Assembly (NCBI GenBank): GCA_902627325.1
Contig: CACOIM010000005.1
Span: 1-55,180 of the forward strand
DNA from: an uncultured Prochlorococcus sp.
GTDB lineage: Bacteria; Cyanobacteriota; Cyanobacteriia; PCC-6307; Cyanobiaceae
Direction of reading: 5' to 3'
Length of the DNA: 55,180 bases
Shown here in pieces: positions 28,502 through 38,711 of the stretch (positions are counted from its first letter, which is position 1; every line of letters begins with the position of its first letter). A model generated the notes under the pieces. The model searched no databases. It saw nothing but the letters and a program-made list of their open reading frames with translations, and was not told the DNA's origin. A program made the position numbers and the translations under genes.

Positions 28502-30283
28502 ATGTTTTTTAAGGATTTTAAAAGAATTAAAAGGTTAGGTAGATATTTAACTAATGATAAAAAAACATTATATCTAATTGTTATTATCCTTATCCCAGTT
28601 GCTTTCGCGGGAGCGATTCAGCCACTTCTTGTTGGTCAAGCAATTACAATATTGAAAAATGAAAGTTCGAATGTATGGCTCAGTAAAACTTTTATTGGCC
28701 AATCAATAAATCTCATAATTATTAGCCTTTTTGTAACTGTTCTTTTAAGGTTAATCCTTCAAGGTTATCAGACTTACAATATTCAGGCAGTAGGACAGAA
28801 ATTAACGGCGAGAATTAGAAGAGAATTATTTTCACATTCGATATCTTTATCTCTAAGGTATCACGATAAAATGCCTGTTGGTAAGTTGCTCACTAGATTA
28901 ACTAATGATGTTGACGCTCTGTCTGAGGTTTTTGGTAGTGGAGCTGTTGGAGTAATTGCTGATCTTGTTAGTTTGATTGTTATATCATTGACAATGCTAT
29001 CAATAGATAAAGGCTTAGCTATAATTCTTCTCTTGACTCAAATACCTGTTTCTTACTTCATTATATGGCTGCAAAAACGCTATAGGCGAGCAAATTATCA
29101 AGTAAGAGAGGAGTTGTCACAGCTTAATTCTGATTTTCAAGAAAATTTGCAGGGATTAGAAGTTGTACAAATGTTTAGAAGAGAGGAAATTAATAGTAAT
29201 AGATTTAGTAGAACTGGAGAATCCTACAGAAAAGCTGTAAATGGGACCATTTTTTATGACAGTAGTATATCTGCATTTATTGAATGGATATCTCTTGCGG
29301 CAGTATCTTTTGTACTCGCAATTGGAGGATATTTAGTCACATCAGGGAACATAGGATTAGGAACTCTTACAACTTTTATACTTTATTCTCAAAGACTATT
29401 TGAACCATTAAGGCAGTTAGCCGAGAGATTTACTCAGATTCAAGGAGGATTAACAGCTATTGAAAGAATTAATGAATTATTAGAGGAAGAGATTGAGATT
29501 AAGGACACAATTATAAAAAAAGATGAAGTCAAATATACTAGTGTTAAAGGTAAAATTGAATTTAAAAATGTATCTTTTTTTTATAAGGAAAACGATTATG
29601 TAATCAAGAATTTATCTTTTAAAGTTAATCCTGGACAACGGATTGCTTTCGTTGGTCCAACAGGATCAGGCAAAACTACTTTAATAAGGTTGCTATGTAG
29701 ATTATATGAACCACAAAAGGGCGAAATTTTGATAGATGATATTAATATCAAAAATATCCCTCTAATAGATTTGAGAAATATGTTAGGAGTTGTTCTTCAA
29801 GATACATTTATATTTAGCGGCAATGTTGCTCAAAATCTAAAATTAAGTTCTGACATAAAAGATAAAGAATTAGAAATCCTGTGTCAAAAACTTGGCTTGA
29901 ATGAATTACTTAAAAAACTGCCAAATGGACTTCAAACTCCCTTAAGAGAAAGAGGAGGGAATCTCTCCTCTGGAGAAAGACAATTATTATCTGTAGCTCG
30001 TGTCGCAATAAGAAATCCGAGTATCTTAATAATGGACGAGGCAACTGCTTTTATGGACCCTACAACAGAAGCAACACTACAAAAAGATCTAAATAATATA
30101 TTAGAGAATAGAACGGCTTTAGTAATAGCCCATCGATTAGCGACTATAGAAAAATCAGATAATATTATAGTTTTAAAGGGAGGTTCTCTTGTTGAACAAG
30201 GTACACATCAAGAACTAAAAGAAAAAAAAGGCTTATATTTTCAACTCTCAGAACTTCAAGAAAAGGGATTTGCCGATTTCTAA
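28502..30283 (+). CDS. ABC exporter half-transporter (MsbA-like)
   Basis: 593 residues: an N-terminal six-helix transmembrane domain (about 25-320) and a C-terminal ATPase (about 345-590). Walker A GPTGSGKTTLIRLL, signature LSSGERQLLSVAR, Walker B ILIMDEATAFMDP and H-loop IAHRLAT are intact, so it should work as a homodimer. It resembles MsbA/LmrA-type lipid or drug exporters; the substrate is unknown. It lies between hisG (5-base gap) and the GNAT gene, whose ATG shares one base with its TAA stop, implying translational coupling. Confidence 0.93.
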   Translation: MFFKDFKRIKRLGRYLTNDKKTLYLIVIILIPVAFAGAIQPLLVGQAITILKNESSNVWLSKTFIGQSINLIIISLFVTVLLRLILQGYQTYNIQAVGQKLTARIRRELFSHSISLSLRYHDKMPVGKLLTRLTNDVDALSEVFGSGAVGVIADLVSLIVISLTMLSIDKGLAIILLLTQIPVSYFIIWLQKRYRRANYQVREELSQLNSDFQENLQGLEVVQMFRREEINSNRFSRTGESYRKAVNGTIFYDSSISAFIEWISLAAVSFVLAIGGYLVTSGNIGLGTLTTFILYSQRLFEPLRQLAERFTQIQGGLTAIERINELLEEEIEIKDTIIKKDEVKYTSVKGKIEFKNVSFFYKENDYVIKNLSFKVNPGQRIAFVGPTGSGKTTLIRLLCRLYEPQKGEILIDDINIKNIPLIDLRNMLGVVLQDTFIFSGNVAQNLKLSSDIKDKELEILCQKLGLNELLKKLPNGLQTPLRERGGNLSSGERQLLSVARVAIRNPSILIMDEATAFMDPTTEATLQKDLNNILENRTALVIAHRLATIEKSDNIIVLKGGSLVEQGTHQELKEKKGLYFQLSELQEKGFADF

Positions 30284-30813
30284 TGATTTTAAGAAATAAT
30301 CGAACATCAATAAAAAAATCTAATGTTTTAGATAAAAATATCCTTTTAGAAAATTATGGCTTAGATTCATTTGACTTTAAGGTTAAAAATGATGAAGCTA
30401 TTTTTGTATGTAGTAAATTTAGAGAACTAGATTTAATTGAACTTGATCAATTACTTCAAACTGTTGGATGGAGCAGAAGACCAATGAGAAGAGTTAAAAG
30501 AGCTCTCGAGTTTAGTGTACTTGTCGTTGGTGTATGGCGTCATGATGATAAATTCCCAAGACTTGTTGGGTTCGCAAGATGTACTGGTGATGGTATTTTA
30601 GAAGCAACAATATGGGATGTTGCGATTAATCCTGTTTATCAAGGACTTGGTTTAGGCAAAGTATTAATGAAATATTTATTAAATAAATTAAAAGCAACAG
30701 GAATTTCTAAAGTTACTCTTTTTGCGGATTCTGGAGTAATAAAATTTTATAAGAATCAAGGTTGGACATTGGAACCAAAAAGTACTAAATGCGCTTTTTG
30801 GTATGCAAACTGA
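30283..30813 (+). CDS. GNAT N-acetyltransferase, Ycf52/NSI-like
   Basis: 176 residues. LDQLLQTVGWSRRPMRRVKRAL resembles the WSRRP region of algal Ycf52 and plant NSI plastid acetyltransferases. The GNAT acetyl-CoA motif is VAINPVYQGLGLGKVLMKYLL, followed by VTLFADSGVIKFYKNQGWTLEP. Homologues acetylate protein lysines or N-termini in plastids and affect state transitions; the target here is unknown. The start codon overlaps the ABC gene stop by one base. It converges on the glycosyltransferase-like gene with no spacer. Confidence 0.85.
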   Translation: MILRNNRTSIKKSNVLDKNILLENYGLDSFDFKVKNDEAIFVCSKFRELDLIELDQLLQTVGWSRRPMRRVKRALEFSVLVVGVWRHDDKFPRLVGFARCTGDGILEATIWDVAINPVYQGLGLGKVLMKYLLNKLKATGISKVTLFADSGVIKFYKNQGWTLEPKSTKCAFWYAN

Positions 30814-31527
30814 CTATTTCTGAATTTTGTAGTAATTTTTGTAAATTCTATTAATAGAGACACCTTTAAGCATTAATCTTCTTAAATGCCAATTTTTTAA
30901 AGATTGCCATACAAAATTTATTTCCTCCCATTTTCTACTACTCGTGAAGATAGGAGTTTTTAAAGACCTTAAATTTTTTTTATTTATTCTGCTAATGAAA
31001 TCAAAATCTTCCATTAAGGGTATTTTTTTAAATCCTCCATAAGTTTTAAAATTTTTTTTGCTAATTAAAAGGCCTTGATCTCCATAGGGAGTTTTAAATA
31101 AAAAACATCTTAAATTAACAAAGAATTCAAGAAATCGATAAGTGAAGGATTTGTTATTAACTTTAAAATTGAAATAATAAATAAAATTTGAATCTCTTTT
31201 TAAAATATCTTCAATTTTTCTCGACCAGTTTAATTTTAATCTTGAGTCTGCGTGTATGAAAAGAAGCCATTCCCCCTGTGCTTTTTGGGCGCCATAATTT
31301 AATTGCAAGCCTCTATTTTTTTTATTTACTTTATAAAATCTTGTACCATTAATGAAAGCAATATCTCTTGTCTTATCTTTACTATTAGAGTCAATAATTA
31401 AGATCTCTGATTTATTATTAATTTCTGATAAATCTGAAAGTAGTAATGGTAATCTTTTTGATTCATTTAAAGTTGGTATAATAATTGACAATTTTATAAT
31501 TGATTTATCCTCTTTTATCAATATCAT
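30814..31527 (-). CDS. Family 2 glycosyltransferase, TIGR04283-like
   Basis: About 237 residues (243 from the track start at 31545; an internal ATG at 31527 reduces the overlap with the upstream gene to about 23 bases). KLSIIIPTLNESKRLPLLLSDL opens a GT-A fold; LLFIHADSRL is the DxD-equivalent; TPYGDQGLLISK and PLMEDFDFISR are typical of the TIGR04283 group, annotated as arsenosugar biosynthesis-associated glycosyltransferases. It is coupled to a TIGR04282-like gene. The substrate is not proven by sequence. Confidence 0.82.
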   Translation of the reverse strand: MILIKEDKSIIKLSIIIPTLNESKRLPLLLSDLSEINNKSEILIIDSNSKDKTRDIAFINGTRFYKVNKKNRGLQLNYGAQKAQGEWLLFIHADSRLKLNWSRKIEDILKRDSNFIYYFNFKVNNKSFTYRFLEFFVNLRCFLFKTPYGDQGLLISKKNFKTYGGFKKIPLMEDFDFISRINKKNLRSLKTPIFTSSRKWEEINFVWQSLKNWHLRRLMLKGVSINRIYKNYYKIQK

Positions 31528-32140
31528 GTATCGTATCAATATCAATTTTAGTATTTAAAAAATCAATATTTATTTCTTGTTGATTTAAATTATCAATAGT
31601 TCTTTTTAAAACGACATTGCTACTCCATTTAATATTGATAAATGGTAGATAATTATTATTAGAAATAAATCTTTGAGAAAAGGCAATAAGCCAATATCCG
31701 CCATCATTTGAAGGCCCAATAACAACATCTTTGTTTTCTAACTTAGAAATTGTTTTTACAATATCTAAATGACATAAATTTGGTAAATCAGTACCTATGA
31801 AAATTATATTCTTCTTCTGATAAGTTCCTAAAATCCTTTGAGATTTATATATTTGTCTTTTCATTTTTTCTCCAAGGCAACCTTCGCCTTGAAAGCAGAA
31901 ATTGTTAATTCCAAGATCTTTACACCATCTTCGACTGCTATTAAAACCCATGCCAGTAATAGCCATTCTGACCTCTGCAATTTTTCTTTCCTTTACATTT
32001 TTTGATACAGATAAGGTATGACTCAACATTTTGTTTTGAATTTTTAAAGCATTTTTTTTACCAATATCTTTAGATAATCTTGTCTTGCAACTTCCAAATC
32101 TAGGCCACTTGACCATTATTATCAACAAAGTTTTAATCAC
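31505..32140 (-). CDS. TIGR04282 / DUF2064 family glycosyltransferase-like protein
   Basis: 211 residues. KWPRFGSCKTRLSKDIGKKNAL, GTDLPNLCHLDIV and IGPSNDGGYWLIAF are diagnostic of the DUF2064/TIGR04282 nucleotidyl/glycosyltransferase-like family, which regularly pairs with TIGR04283 proteins. The family is named after arsenosugar biosynthesis; no arsM or other arsenic gene is in this window. It overlaps the downstream glycosyltransferase gene, so translation is likely coupled. About 160 AT-rich bases separate it from dnaA, divergently. Confidence 0.83.
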   Translation of the reverse strand: MIKTLLIIMVKWPRFGSCKTRLSKDIGKKNALKIQNKMLSHTLSVSKNVKERKIAEVRMAITGMGFNSSRRWCKDLGINNFCFQGEGCLGEKMKRQIYKSQRILGTYQKKNIIFIGTDLPNLCHLDIVKTISKLENKDVVIGPSNDGGYWLIAFSQRFISNNNYLPFINIKWSSNVVLKRTIDNLNQQEINIDFLNTKIDIDTIHDIDKRG

Positions 32141-32302
32141 GCTAACATTTAAAAATTATGAATATTATATATTTACAAACAGGTTAAAAATATACATTTA
32201 TTTGTTATCCAATCACATTAATGTTAAAAATTTTTGAAAATCGCTTCAACTTGTAATGAGATAATAGCCAATTTCAAAAAAACTACTAGATTGAATATCT
32301 AC

Positions 32303-33703
32303 ATGACAAATATTGTGCAAACTAAAAATCTTATTTGGGCAGAAGTTCAAAAATCGTTGCAAACAAATTTAAGTAAACCTTCTTATGAGACTTGGATAAG
32401 ACCTGCTAAATTTAGTTGCTTTGAGAATGGATTACTTACGTTGATTGCTCCAAATACCTTTTCAAGTGATTGGTTAAGAAAAAACTATTGTGAGACCATA
32501 GAAAAAGCAGCAGAAAAAGTATGTGGTGAAACTGTAAAGGTTATTTTTAAATCTGAAAATTTTAGTAATGCAGAATCTAATTCAGGAAATGTCTCGAGTG
32601 AAAATAATATTAGTAATCCTCCTGCGAATTCAGATAATCAGCAAAAATTTATTCATAACAAATCAAAAATATCTCCTTGCTTAAATTTACGATATGTTTT
32701 TAATAGATTTGTTGTTGGCCCAAATAGTAGGATGGCTCATGCGGCTGCTTTGGCAGTTGCAGAGTCGCCAGGAAGAGAATTTAATCCACTTTTTATTTGC
32801 GGAGGAGTAGGTTTAGGTAAGACTCATTTGATGCAAGCCATTGGTCATTATCATGTTGAAATTAATCCAGAAGCAAAAGTACTTTATGTTTCTACTGAAA
32901 CATTCAGTAGTGATCTAATCCAATCTATACGAAAGGATGGAATGCATGCATTTAAAAATAAATATAGATCGGCGGATTTACTATTAATTGATGATATTCA
33001 ATTCTTAGAGGGTAAAGAATATACTCAAGAAGAATTTTTTAATACTTTTAATGCCTTATATGAGGCAGGTAAACAAATTGTTATTGCGAGTGATAGGCCT
33101 CCTAGTCAAATCCCTAAGTTGCAGGAAAGATTGGTTTCAAGGTTCTCGATGGGCCTGATAGCTGATATTCAACCACCTGATATTGAAACTAGAGTAGCTA
33201 TTTTACAGAAAAAAGCAGAACATGAAAAAATGAATCTCCCGAGAGATCTAATTCAATTTATTGCAGGAAGATTTACTTCAAATATTAGAGAGTTGGAAGG
33301 GGCTTTTACCAGAGCAGTAGCTTTTGCCTCAATCACTGGTTTACCTATGACAGTTCAATCAATAGCACCTATGCTTGATCCAAATAGCGTAGGAGTTGTG
33401 GTCACTCCTAAGCAGGTAATAGATAAGGTTTCAGAGTTTTTTGATGTCTCTTCAGATGAATTAACAAGTTCAAGTAGAAGAAAGCCTGTTAGTCAAGCAA
33501 GACAAATTGGTATGTATTTAATGCGGCACGGAACAGATTTAAGTCTTCCAAGAATTGGAGATGCTTTTGGTGGAAAAGATCATACAACTGTAATGTATGC
33601 AATTGAGCAAGTTGAAAAGAAGTTATCTAGTGACCCAAGTGTTGCAAGTCAAGTACAGAAAGTAAGAGATCTATTACAAATCGATTCAAGAAAGAATTTA
33701 TAA
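32303..33703 (+). CDS. dnaA: Chromosomal replication initiator protein DnaA
   Basis: 466 residues from ATG 32303 ([12 protein letters not shown]); the track's TTG at 32234 adds 23 unconserved residues. Domain I is at ~1-80, a variable linker at ~85-120, the AAA+ domain has Walker [16 protein letters not shown] and Walker [13 protein letters not shown], and domain IV carries the DnaA-box helix ([37 protein letters not shown]). dnaN is not adjacent and no DnaA-box cluster is seen nearby, so this is not an obvious origin. Confidence 0.97.
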   Translation: MTNIVQTKNLIWAEVQKSLQTNLSKPSYETWIRPAKFSCFENGLLTLIAPNTFSSDWLRKNYCETIEKAAEKVCGETVKVIFKSENFSNAESNSGNVSSENNISNPPANSDNQQKFIHNKSKISPCLNLRYVFNRFVVGPNSRMAHAAALAVAESPGREFNPLFICGGVGLGKTHLMQAIGHYHVEINPEAKVLYVSTETFSSDLIQSIRKDGMHAFKNKYRSADLLLIDDIQFLEGKEYTQEEFFNTFNALYEAGKQIVIASDRPPSQIPKLQERLVSRFSMGLIADIQPPDIETRVAILQKKAEHEKMNLPRDLIQFIAGRFTSNIRELEGAFTRAVAFASITGLPMTVQSIAPMLDPNSVGVVVTPKQVIDKVSEFFDVSSDELTSSSRRKPVSQARQIGMYLMRHGTDLSLPRIGDAFGGKDHTTVMYAIEQVEKKLSSDPSVASQVQKVRDLLQIDSRKNL

Positions 33704-33718
33704 GATCTTCAATCAAAA

Positions 33719-34948
33719 CTAATTAAAATCTTTAGGATTTTGATCATATCTGTGATTAAAAGGTATTGGATATGTCTCGTTAGACTTATCAAAGGATGCA
33801 ATTTTTTCGAGGGATTGTCTAAGTCTCCTTGCTGAGAGCAGAGGCATATCTCTTGGAACTGAAATGCGATCCCTTAAATACCTTAATCCTTTACCGCAGC
33901 AATTCTCGGGAATATTTAATTCATTATTTACCATGAAGGTGAGAGCCGATCTTAATGCGATATCAAATACTTCATTATCAGTAGGATTAACATTTATTAT
34001 CTTTTCTTTATGCTTAATTACTCTCATTAAGGCAAATCTTGAGTAGTAATCGTCACAAATTTCTTGATTTAATTCAAAATTACCTAACCCTTTCCCATTA
34101 TTTATTGATTTGGAAAAATTAAGCTGCTTCTCATTTACCTCCTTAAAACATCCGCCCATTTGGGGAGGTAAATCATGTGAATGGGTATGAAAATCTCCTT
34201 GAGTTCCCAGATAAACTTTTTCCTTCTCAAGAAGAGAAAACCATTTGTTAATTAGAGGGGACTCAATCCTTAAATTAAAACCTTTGTAATAACAAAGTGA
34301 AGCATTTATTCTCTCTAAATAAGGGATGAAAATTATGTCTCCTGTTCCTGGCTTTACTATTCCATTTGAATCATAAAAAGGATCAATCAATCCAGTCTCT
34401 GATTTTTCTATTAAAAGTTCTAATTTTTGAAGACTTTTTTTGAAATTCATCTTTCTGATATCAACTGGAGAAAATATAGAGTTTCTCCTACAAAGCCAAT
34501 CACACCAACTTCTAAAAATATCTCTCTCAATATTTCTCGTCTCTTGGAATTCATTAGCATTTATTGAAGTCCCTAAAAAACCATACTCTTTCTCTAAAAA
34601 ATAAATTATCTCATCACTTTCAGTTATTAATTTTCCATTTAATTCAATAGCAGGTAATTTACCAGATTTTACTTTATCTAAAAACCAAGGTTCTTTTTTC
34701 CCATAACAAAACATATTTATTTTTCTTATTTTGTAAGGAATTTGTTTTAGTTCTAACCAAAGCCAAATCTTCTGGCAATATGGACACCATGCGTGTCTAT
34801 CTCTATAAAAGATTAAATTTGAGTCCGATTCTTTATGGCCAAATAGTCTTAAATTTGAGTAAGAATTTGTAATACCATTGACTCTATCAATATCATTAGC
34901 TTGTAAAGCTGATAAATCTTCCCAAGAAAGAATATTTTTTAGGGGCAT
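33719..34948 (-). CDS. Glutathione S-transferase-like protein with CPYC motif
   Basis: 409 residues. A thioredoxin/GST N-terminal domain sits at about 45-130 with HAWCPYCQKIWLWLE (glutaredoxin-type CPYC) and KLPAIELNGKLITESDEII (cis-Pro and glutathione-binding region). A GST-like helical domain follows to about 230, and the last ~150 residues (QNPKDFN end, RRLRQSLEKIA) are a further cyanobacterial extension I do not recognise. It is divergent from glutathione reductase across 38 bases, so a role in thiol metabolism is likely. Specific substrate unknown. Confidence 0.85.
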   Translation of the reverse strand: MPLKNILSWEDLSALQANDIDRVNGITNSYSNLRLFGHKESDSNLIFYRDRHAWCPYCQKIWLWLELKQIPYKIRKINMFCYGKKEPWFLDKVKSGKLPAIELNGKLITESDEIIYFLEKEYGFLGTSINANEFQETRNIERDIFRSWCDWLCRRNSIFSPVDIRKMNFKKSLQKLELLIEKSETGLIDPFYDSNGIVKPGTGDIIFIPYLERINASLCYYKGFNLRIESPLINKWFSLLEKEKVYLGTQGDFHTHSHDLPPQMGGCFKEVNEKQLNFSKSINNGKGLGNFELNQEICDDYYSRFALMRVIKHKEKIINVNPTDNEVFDIALRSALTFMVNNELNIPENCCGKGLRYLRDRISVPRDMPLLSARRLRQSLEKIASFDKSNETYPIPFNHRYDQNPKDFN

Positions 34949-34986
34949 TTTTAGTTCTTTTTAAGATATGATAATAAAAAAAAACA

Positions 34987-36348
34987 GTGAATAAAAAATT
35001 TGATTTAATAGTAATTGGAGCTGGCTCCGGGGGATTAGCTGCTGCAAAAAGAGCAGCAAAATACGGAGCTAAAGTTTGTATTATTGAGGGTGATAAGATT
35101 GGTGGAACATGTGTAATCAGAGGATGCGTACCAAAGAAATTAATGGTATATGCTGCTAATTCAAGGAAAAATATACTAAATTCAAACGGTTATGGCTTAA
35201 CTCATGAGCAACTTTCTTTTAACTCAAAGTATCTCTTAAAAAGTATTAGGAATGAGGTGGATAGATTAAGTGAGTTACATTTGAATGCTTTAGAAAAATT
35301 AAATATTAGTATTTTTAAAGGATGGGGTAGATTTAAAAATAAAAATGAATTAGATGTTATCACTTCGGATAAAAAAAATATATTAAAGACTATTAGTGGT
35401 GAAAAATTTTTAATATCAGTAGGGGGTAAACCAATAAAATTAAATATTCCAGGTTCAGAATTTTCTTGGTCTAGTAACGACATATTTGAATTAGAAAAAT
35501 TACCAAAATCAATACTAATTATTGGAGGTGGATACATTGCATGTGAATTTGCTTGTATATTTAATAATTTAGGAATACATGTTACCCAGTTATTAAGAAG
35601 TAATAATCTGCTAAATGGTTTTGATTTGGATTTATCTTCTTCATTAAAAGAAACAATGAAATCTTCAGGTGTTAGATTAATTTTTAATGATGAGCTTATA
35701 AAAATTCAAAAAAAAGAGGAATTTTTTGATTTTATTTTGAATTCTGGGCAAAAATTGAATGCGGAAAGTTTTCTTTATGCGATTGGGCGAGAGCCTAATC
35801 TAGATTCTTTAAACATCCAAGAACTAAAATTGAAAATGAATGGAAAATTTATAGAAGTAAATGAATTTAATCAAACTAACCAATCAAATATATTTGCTAT
35901 TGGTGATGTAGTTGATAGACCAAATCTGACTCCAGTTGCTATAGAGCAAGGAAGAGTTTTTGCCGATAATTTTTATGGCAATTTAAAAAGGTCAATTAAT
36001 TTTGAATATATACCCAAAGCGGTTTTTTCTAATCCAGAAATTGCCACTGTAGGTTTAACAGAAAAAGAGGCAAATAATTTATACGGTAGTGAAAACATTA
36101 AAATTTTTAAATGTAAATTTAAACCAATGTCAGATACTTTTAAAAATATAAATTCAAAATGCTTACTAAAGTTAGTTGTAAATAAATCAAATGACAAAGT
36201 TATAGGATGCCATATGTTTGGTGACTCTTCCGCTGAGATAATACAAATGGCCTCTATCGCTCTAAGTATGGGAGTGACCAAAAAACAATTCGATTCAACT
36301 ATGGCTTTGCATCCCACAATATCTGAGGAATATGTAACTATGTATTAG
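34987..36348 (+). CDS. gor: Glutathione reductase
   Basis: 453 residues. NADPH-dependent flavoprotein that regenerates GSH. FAD motif IVIGAGSGGLAAAKRAA at 7-23; redox-active disulfide GGTCVIRGCVPKK; NADPH motif ILIIGGGYIACEFACIF; AIGDVVDRPNLTPVAIEQG; and the interface active site LHPTISEEYVTMY at the C-terminus. The start is GTG 34987. It is divergent from the GST-like gene and its 3' end overlaps the antiporter gene by 11 bases on opposite strands. Confidence 0.96.
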   Translation: MNKKFDLIVIGAGSGGLAAAKRAAKYGAKVCIIEGDKIGGTCVIRGCVPKKLMVYAANSRKNILNSNGYGLTHEQLSFNSKYLLKSIRNEVDRLSELHLNALEKLNISIFKGWGRFKNKNELDVITSDKKNILKTISGEKFLISVGGKPIKLNIPGSEFSWSSNDIFELEKLPKSILIIGGGYIACEFACIFNNLGIHVTQLLRSNNLLNGFDLDLSSSLKETMKSSGVRLIFNDELIKIQKKEEFFDFILNSGQKLNAESFLYAIGREPNLDSLNIQELKLKMNGKFIEVNEFNQTNQSNIFAIGDVVDRPNLTPVAIEQGRVFADNFYGNLKRSINFEYIPKAVFSNPEIATVGLTEKEANNLYGSENIKIFKCKFKPMSDTFKNINSKCLLKLVVNKSNDKVIGCHMFGDSSAEIIQMASIALSMGVTKKQFDSTMALHPTISEEYVTMY

Positions 36349-37426
36349 ATTCAAATCCAATTATTTTAGATTTATTTTTAGTAAATAAAATAAGAAGCAA
36401 TACAGTGGAATAAATAAATATGAATATCCTAAACTCATATATCAGTTCAATTTTACTTAATATCAATATTTTATCAAGAATATAAAAACTATAAATATTT
36501 AAAAGAATAAATCCCTCTGCTCTTGTGATCTTACCTTTTGTCCAAAATATTGGCATACATGCAAAAGTTGTTAAAACCATTATTGGAAGATCGGTTCTAA
36601 TTAAATCACTATTAATTTTTAAACCTTCAAGTCCAGAGAAGAGGCTACAGCTACCAAGTATTAAGAGCTGATTTAAAAGGTTACTCCCTATTACGTTTCC
36701 TATCGCAAGATCTGTCCTGCCTTTAATGGCGGCAACTATAGAAGTTATTAATTCTGGCAGTGATGTTCCTGTCGCTACAATAGTAAGACCTATAATCGTT
36801 TCATTTATTCCAATCAAAAATGCTAAGTCCCTCGATCCATTGACTAAAATATTTGAACCAAAAGCAAGTAATAAAATTCCAAGTAATAACTTTCCAAATA
36901 TATTGAATTTATTCTTTTTTGAAATTGAATCATTTATTTCTGGTTCAGCTGTTTTTGTGTCCTCATCCTTTTCATTTATTGTATTAATTTCCCAAATAGT
37001 ATTTAAGATTAAACAAAAAATAAGAAAGATTCCTGATTGCCAAGTTAATAATCCTGTAGATGACATCGCCCAAACTGCACAAGAAATAGCAATTAAAAGT
37101 GGAACATCACGTCTAACTATTCTGCTTTTAACTTTTAATGGTCTAATTAATGAGCTGATTCCTAGAACTACGAGAATATTAAATATATTACTTCCAATGA
37201 CATTACTAACTGCAAGACCATCACTTTCTTTTAATACAGAATTCAAACTAACTAATAATTCAGGTGAACTTGTCCCTAATGCAACTACAGTTAATCCAAT
37301 GACAATTTGAGGGATACCAAGCATCAATGATAATGCGACTGATCCCTGAATAAAAAATTCGCCTCCAGCAAAAAGTAAAATAATTCCTATAAAAATTTCA
37401 ACTATAGGGATTATAAATTCACTCAT
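36338..37426 (-). CDS. CaCA family calcium/cation:H+ or Na+ antiporter
   Basis: 362 residues with about ten TM helices in two inverted repeats. Each repeat carries the alpha motif: GTSSPELLVSLNSV and GTSLPELITSIVAAIKG, followed by SNVIGSNIFNILVVLG and GNVIGSNLLNQLLILG. These are the ion-binding helices of the YrbG/Ecm27 group of K+-independent Na+/Ca2+ exchangers. A polar, acidic loop (about 150-175) splits the halves. It lies tail to tail with gor and is divergent from pyrC. Confidence 0.93.
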   Translation of the reverse strand: MSEFIIPIVEIFIGIILLFAGGEFFIQGSVALSLMLGIPQIVIGLTVVALGTSSPELLVSLNSVLKESDGLAVSNVIGSNIFNILVVLGISSLIRPLKVKSRIVRRDVPLLIAISCAVWAMSSTGLLTWQSGIFLIFCLILNTIWEINTINEKDEDTKTAEPEINDSISKKNKFNIFGKLLLGILLLAFGSNILVNGSRDLAFLIGINETIIGLTIVATGTSLPELITSIVAAIKGRTDLAIGNVIGSNLLNQLLILGSCSLFSGLEGLKINSDLIRTDLPIMVLTTFACMPIFWTKGKITRAEGFILLNIYSFYILDKILILSKIELIYEFRIFIFIYSTVLLLILFTKNKSKIIGFESNT

Positions 37427-37549
37427 TTTTAAACTAATTTAAAATTATTTATAAAGATTTCCACATAATAAAAATATAATCTATCTACAAACATGTATAT
37501 ATGATTGTTAAAAAAAATTTACTGTTAAAATTTACTAAAGACTAAAATC

Positions 37550-38590
37550 TTGAAACAGCTCACTATTATAAAACCTGATGATTGGCACTTGCATTTAAGG
37601 GAAGGATTTATATTAAAAAATATCATTAAATTTTCATCAGATCTTTTTTGTAGAGCAATTATTATGCCAAATACAAAGATCCCAATTACTACTACTGAGC
37701 AAGCAATTTCTTACAGAAACTCAATATACGCTGCATTGCCTAAAAAAGCTAAGTTTCATCCTCTAATGACAATTTATCTAACTGATAATATTTCATTAAA
37801 TGAACTTGAGAACGGATATATAAATGATATATTTTTTGCAGCAAAATTATATCCAGCTAATACGACTACCAATTCAAGTTATGGAGTAAAAAATATCAAG
37901 AATATCTATAAAGTATTTGAGTTGATGGAAAAAATAAAAATGCCTTTGTTAATTCATGGTGAAGTCAATGATCCCACTGTTGATATCTTTGATAGAGAGG
38001 AGGTATTCATTGATGAAGAATTGACATCAATAATTAAACATTTTCCTAAATTAAAAATTGTTTTGGAACATATTACAACTTCTTATGCTGTTGATTTTGT
38101 TAAAGAGAATAATATTGGAGCAACTATAACCCCTCATCATTTACACATTAATAGAAATGCTATGTTTCTTGAGGGATTAAATAGTGATTTCTATTGCTTG
38201 CCTGTCGCGAAAAGAGAGTCTAATAGAGCTTCTCTAATAAAAGCTGCTACAAGTGGTGAAGAATGCTTTTTCTTAGGAACTGACTCTGCCCCTCACCTAA
38301 GACAATGGAAAGCTTTTTGTGGCTGCGCTGGAATATTTAATGCCCCAGTTGCTATATCAAGTTATTTAAAGATTTTTGAAGAGGAGAATGCCCTTGATAA
38401 ATTTGAAAAATTTGCGAGCTTAAATGGACCTAAATATCATAATCTTCCTACGAATAATGAAAAAATCACTTTTATTTATGAACCACATACAATCAAAGAT
38501 TTTATTGGAATAAAGGATAATGATAAAGTTCTAGGAAAGATTAAGCCATTCCACTCTTCAGAAACACTGAACTGGAAATTAAAGTTGTAA
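37550..38590 (+). CDS. pyrC: Dihydroorotase
   Basis: 346 residues, type II (E. coli-like) PyrC, which closes carbamoyl-aspartate to dihydroorotate in pyrimidine synthesis. IIKPDDWHLHLREG carries the HxH zinc motif; AKLYPANTTTNS contains the carboxylated Lys; further ligands are in LLIHGEV, LEHITT and FLGTDSAPH. The start is TTG 37550, immediately before the conserved KQLTIIKPDDWH. A tRNA-Leu gene follows after about 120 bases. Confidence 0.95.
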   Translation: MKQLTIIKPDDWHLHLREGFILKNIIKFSSDLFCRAIIMPNTKIPITTTEQAISYRNSIYAALPKKAKFHPLMTIYLTDNISLNELENGYINDIFFAAKLYPANTTTNSSYGVKNIKNIYKVFELMEKIKMPLLIHGEVNDPTVDIFDREEVFIDEELTSIIKHFPKLKIVLEHITTSYAVDFVKENNIGATITPHHLHINRNAMFLEGLNSDFYCLPVAKRESNRASLIKAATSGEECFFLGTDSAPHLRQWKAFCGCAGIFNAPVAISSYLKIFEEENALDKFEKFASLNGPKYHNLPTNNEKITFIYEPHTIKDFIGIKDNDKVLGKIKPFHSSETLNWKLKL

Positions 38591-38711
38591 TTAAATTTTT
38601 TTTAATATTTTCTTGTATTTGATAGTTTAATTGTGAAAAGTGTAAATATTCAAATTTTTGATGGTTAAATTCAGTACTTTTCGCTACGCTTAAAGAGCGC
38701 AAATTCCACTT

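Noticed and set aside
32215-32224. ACATTAATGT palindrome upstream of dnaA as a DnaA or regulator site
   Set aside because: Ten-base AT-rich palindromes are expected by chance here and it does not resemble a DnaA box.
36726-37310. 194-residue plus-strand ORF inside the antiporter gene
   Set aside because: Antisense shadow of the hydrophobic CaCA protein; the minus-strand gene has both alpha motifs.
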